Positions 13,648 through 14,985 of a DNA stretch of 14,985 bases are shown piece after piece. The stretch's first letter is position 1, and each line of letters begins with the position of its first letter. The notes beneath the pieces are model-generated. The model worked only from the letters and a program-made list of their open reading frames with translations. It had not been told where the DNA came from and ran no database searches. Made by a program: the position numbers and the translations under genes. The stretch comes from CAYGFH01 sp964356315 (lineage in GTDB: Bacteria > Patescibacteriota > Microgenomatia > UBA10105 > UBA927), in assembly GCA_964356315.1 (NCBI GenBank), contig CAYHHA010000032.1, positions 1 to 14,985 on the forward strand. The letters run 5' to 3'.

Positions 13648-14877
13648 CTATCTACCTATCATCAAATCATTCATTTTGTTTAATTCGTTTAATTTCTTTT
13701 GAATAATCTCTTCTGCTTCTAATCTTTTGGTTATGTCTTGTATCTGTAACAAATACCCAGTTATCAAAGCATTCTCTAGTACCGGCGTGATGTTGATCTC
13801 TAATAATATCTGTCCAAATTTCGAAGTCTCATAAAGGTGCAATTCAGTAACTTTACCAAAATCAAAAGGAGCTTCGTAATGGATGCATTTTCCTTGCTTT
13901 AATTCATTCTTCCGATCTTCGGATACATTTGGATCATCAAACAGAGAAAACTTACGAACTTCTTCTATATCCTTTATCCCAAATAAGTCTAAACATGCTT
14001 GGTTTACACGTACCAGTAAACCATTCGAATCGTATAATTCGATAGCTATCGGAGATTGTTCAAATATGATTTTGTTCTGCGCCCCAATTCTCCCCAACAA
14101 CTCCTCAGAAAGTTTTCTCTGAGATATATCTGAATGGGTACCAAACATCATTAACGGTTTACCATCAGATGTATGACTCATTACCCTGCCACGATCTATC
14201 ACCCAAACCCAGCTACCATCTTTATGCTTCATTCGGCTTTCAAATTCATAGTAAGGTCTATTGCCCAAAAAATGTTCTTCCAATAATTTGTTTGATTGCT
14301 TTAAATCATCAGGGTGAGCATGTGCCTCCCATGTTTTAATACTCACGGTAGCTAATTCATCAAGTGTATAGCCAATTATCTCCGCCCACCGTTCGTTGAA
14401 AATTGTTTCACCTGTTTGAATATTCCATTCCCATGTACCAACACGCGTACTTAAAACTATATTCTGTAGCCGATCGGACTCACTAAAAAGCTTATCAGCT
14501 ACTATCTTTTTATCCGTAGCATCGTGAACAATGGAAAATAATACAGTTTGTCCTTCCAGTTGAATAGGACTGCTATAGACATCTACATTTCGACGAGAGT
14601 CATCAGCACGCCTATGAATAAATGAGAAAAATTTGCGCTCCTCGACAACAGCCCTATTCATCTCTTCCTTAATTTTATCGTGAGATAATATGTTTATGTC
14701 TCCGATATTTTTCAGAACCATCTCATCATGAGTCCATCCGTAAAAAAGACAGGCAGCAGGGTTTGCGTCTAGTACCTGCCCATCATCAGGCCGTATCAGA
14801 AGCATAACTGATAAATTTTTTGAAAATATATCACTATATTGATCATCTCCGACCGACATTCCTCGCGTATCCATCAT
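13648..14877 (-). CDS. Triple-PAS signalling protein, ended by an in-frame TAG
   Basis: The 409-aa protein has three PAS domains: about 12-125 (ANPAACLFYGWTHDE...SIVHDATDKK), 135-255 (PAS_3 type, GTWEWNIQTGETIFNERWAEIIGY...GTHSDISQRK) and 265-385 (SPIAIELYDSNGLLVRVNQACLDLFG...IQDITKR). A short coiled coil follows. No kinase, GGDEF or other output domain is present. The predicted end is NKMNDLMIGR then TAG (13648-13650). The same frame continues as LKMIELKKEIEELKKDKK to a TAA at 13591. PAS proteins commonly end GRELKMIELKKEI..., so TAG replaces the expected GAG (Glu). It is either a recent nonsense mutation trimming 19 codons or a readthrough site. All PAS domains are intact, so function may survive. 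Start: ATG at 14877, or the adjacent ATG at 14874. Confidence 0.9.
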   Translation of the reverse strand: MMDTRGMSVGDDQYSDIFSKNLSVMLLIRPDDGQVLDANPAACLFYGWTHDEMVLKNIGDINILSHDKIKEEMNRAVVEERKFFSFIHRRADDSRRNVDVYSSPIQLEGQTVLFSIVHDATDKKIVADKLFSESDRLQNIVLSTRVGTWEWNIQTGETIFNERWAEIIGYTLDELATVSIKTWEAHAHPDDLKQSNKLLEEHFLGNRPYYEFESRMKHKDGSWVWVIDRGRVMSHTSDGKPLMMFGTHSDISQRKLSEELLGRIGAQNKIIFEQSPIAIELYDSNGLLVRVNQACLDLFGIKDIEEVRKFSLFDDPNVSEDRKNELKQGKCIHYEAPFDFGKVTELHLYETSKFGQILLEINITPVLENALITGYLLQIQDITKRLEAEEIIQKKLNELNKMNDLMIGR

Positions 14878-14956
14878 GGATATCTCAGTTCACTATGCAG
14901 TATGCGCCTTTCATTTTATATAAGTACGATTTCTAAGTTCTAATTACCATTGCACC

Positions 14957-14980
14957 ACCCTGTAAACGATAATGCAGGGT
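14957..14980. repeat. Weak inverted repeat near window end
   Basis: ACCCTG and CAGGGT form a 6-bp stem with a 12-nt loop, upstream of the PAS gene. It might be the 3' end hairpin of a gene beyond the window edge. There is no T-tract within view, and the surrounding 14878-14985 stretch holds no ORF. Confidence 0.25.
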
Positions 14981-14985
14981 ATGAA

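Overview
The window looks like part of a Patescibacteria (Candidate Phyla Radiation) genome or a close relative. This is judged from protein style only: AT-rich DNA, mostly same-strand genes, secreted or membrane proteins with short Thr/Pro linkers, and no recognisable close homologue of a model organism. TGA, TAG and TAA all end genes here, so the UGA-recoded lineages (Gracilibacteria, Absconditabacteria) are unlikely. No rRNA, tRNA, CRISPR array or phage structural gene was found.

Region 1 (1-4032) is the most distinctive part. Three minus-strand genes, a membrane-anchored trypsin-like protease, a coiled-coil NERD-domain protein and a REP-associated tyrosine (HUH/Y1) transposase (RAYT), are separated by four copies of a composite repeat. 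Each copy is 76-95 bp and is bounded by two copies of the palindrome CCACCTC-G/C-GAGGTGG. Each also has a conserved TTAGCCTCG block exactly 19 nt before its right palindrome. All four lie in the same orientation, 8-17 nt downstream of a stop codon. This looks like a REPIN/RAYT system, with two units directly bracketing the transposase gene.

Region 2 (4033-6293) holds radC, a secreted or anchored alpha/beta hydrolase, a C-terminal remnant of what looks like a VOC (glyoxalase-fold) gene, and a second, broken copy of the radC 5' end with its promoter. The two radC 5' ends form direct repeats of about 248 bp on either side of the hydrolase and the remnant, which suggests an insertion or duplication event at radC.

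Region 3 (6294-10481) is a two-gene minus-strand operon. The first gene encodes an unusual membrane protein joining an extracytoplasmic DUF3068 (PorA-like) domain to an ABC_sub_bind periplasmic binding domain. The second, 3 nt downstream, encodes a dCache-HAMP-PAS histidine kinase. There is no ABC permease, ATPase or response regulator in the window, so a ligand-sensing pair is a reasonable reading.

Region 4 (10625-12803) holds a DUF2892-like membrane protein, a divergently transcribed bestrophin/DUF4239-like membrane protein, and a convergent conserved Cys-containing membrane protein of unknown function. A strong 9-bp dyad covers the promoter of the last gene. A 41-codon ORF of uncertain status follows upstream of that promoter.

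Region 5 (12818-14985) is a minus-strand gene series. It has a triple-PAS protein ended by an in-frame TAG 19 codons before the family's usual C-terminus, a 55-codon ORF, and a two-TM membrane protein whose start overlaps the 55-codon ORF's stop as ATGA.

Several genes (radC, the hydrolase, the binding-protein gene and the gene starting at 11150) have TATACT 6-7 nt before the ATG and no Shine-Dalgarno sequence. This is the layout expected for leaderless mRNAs.
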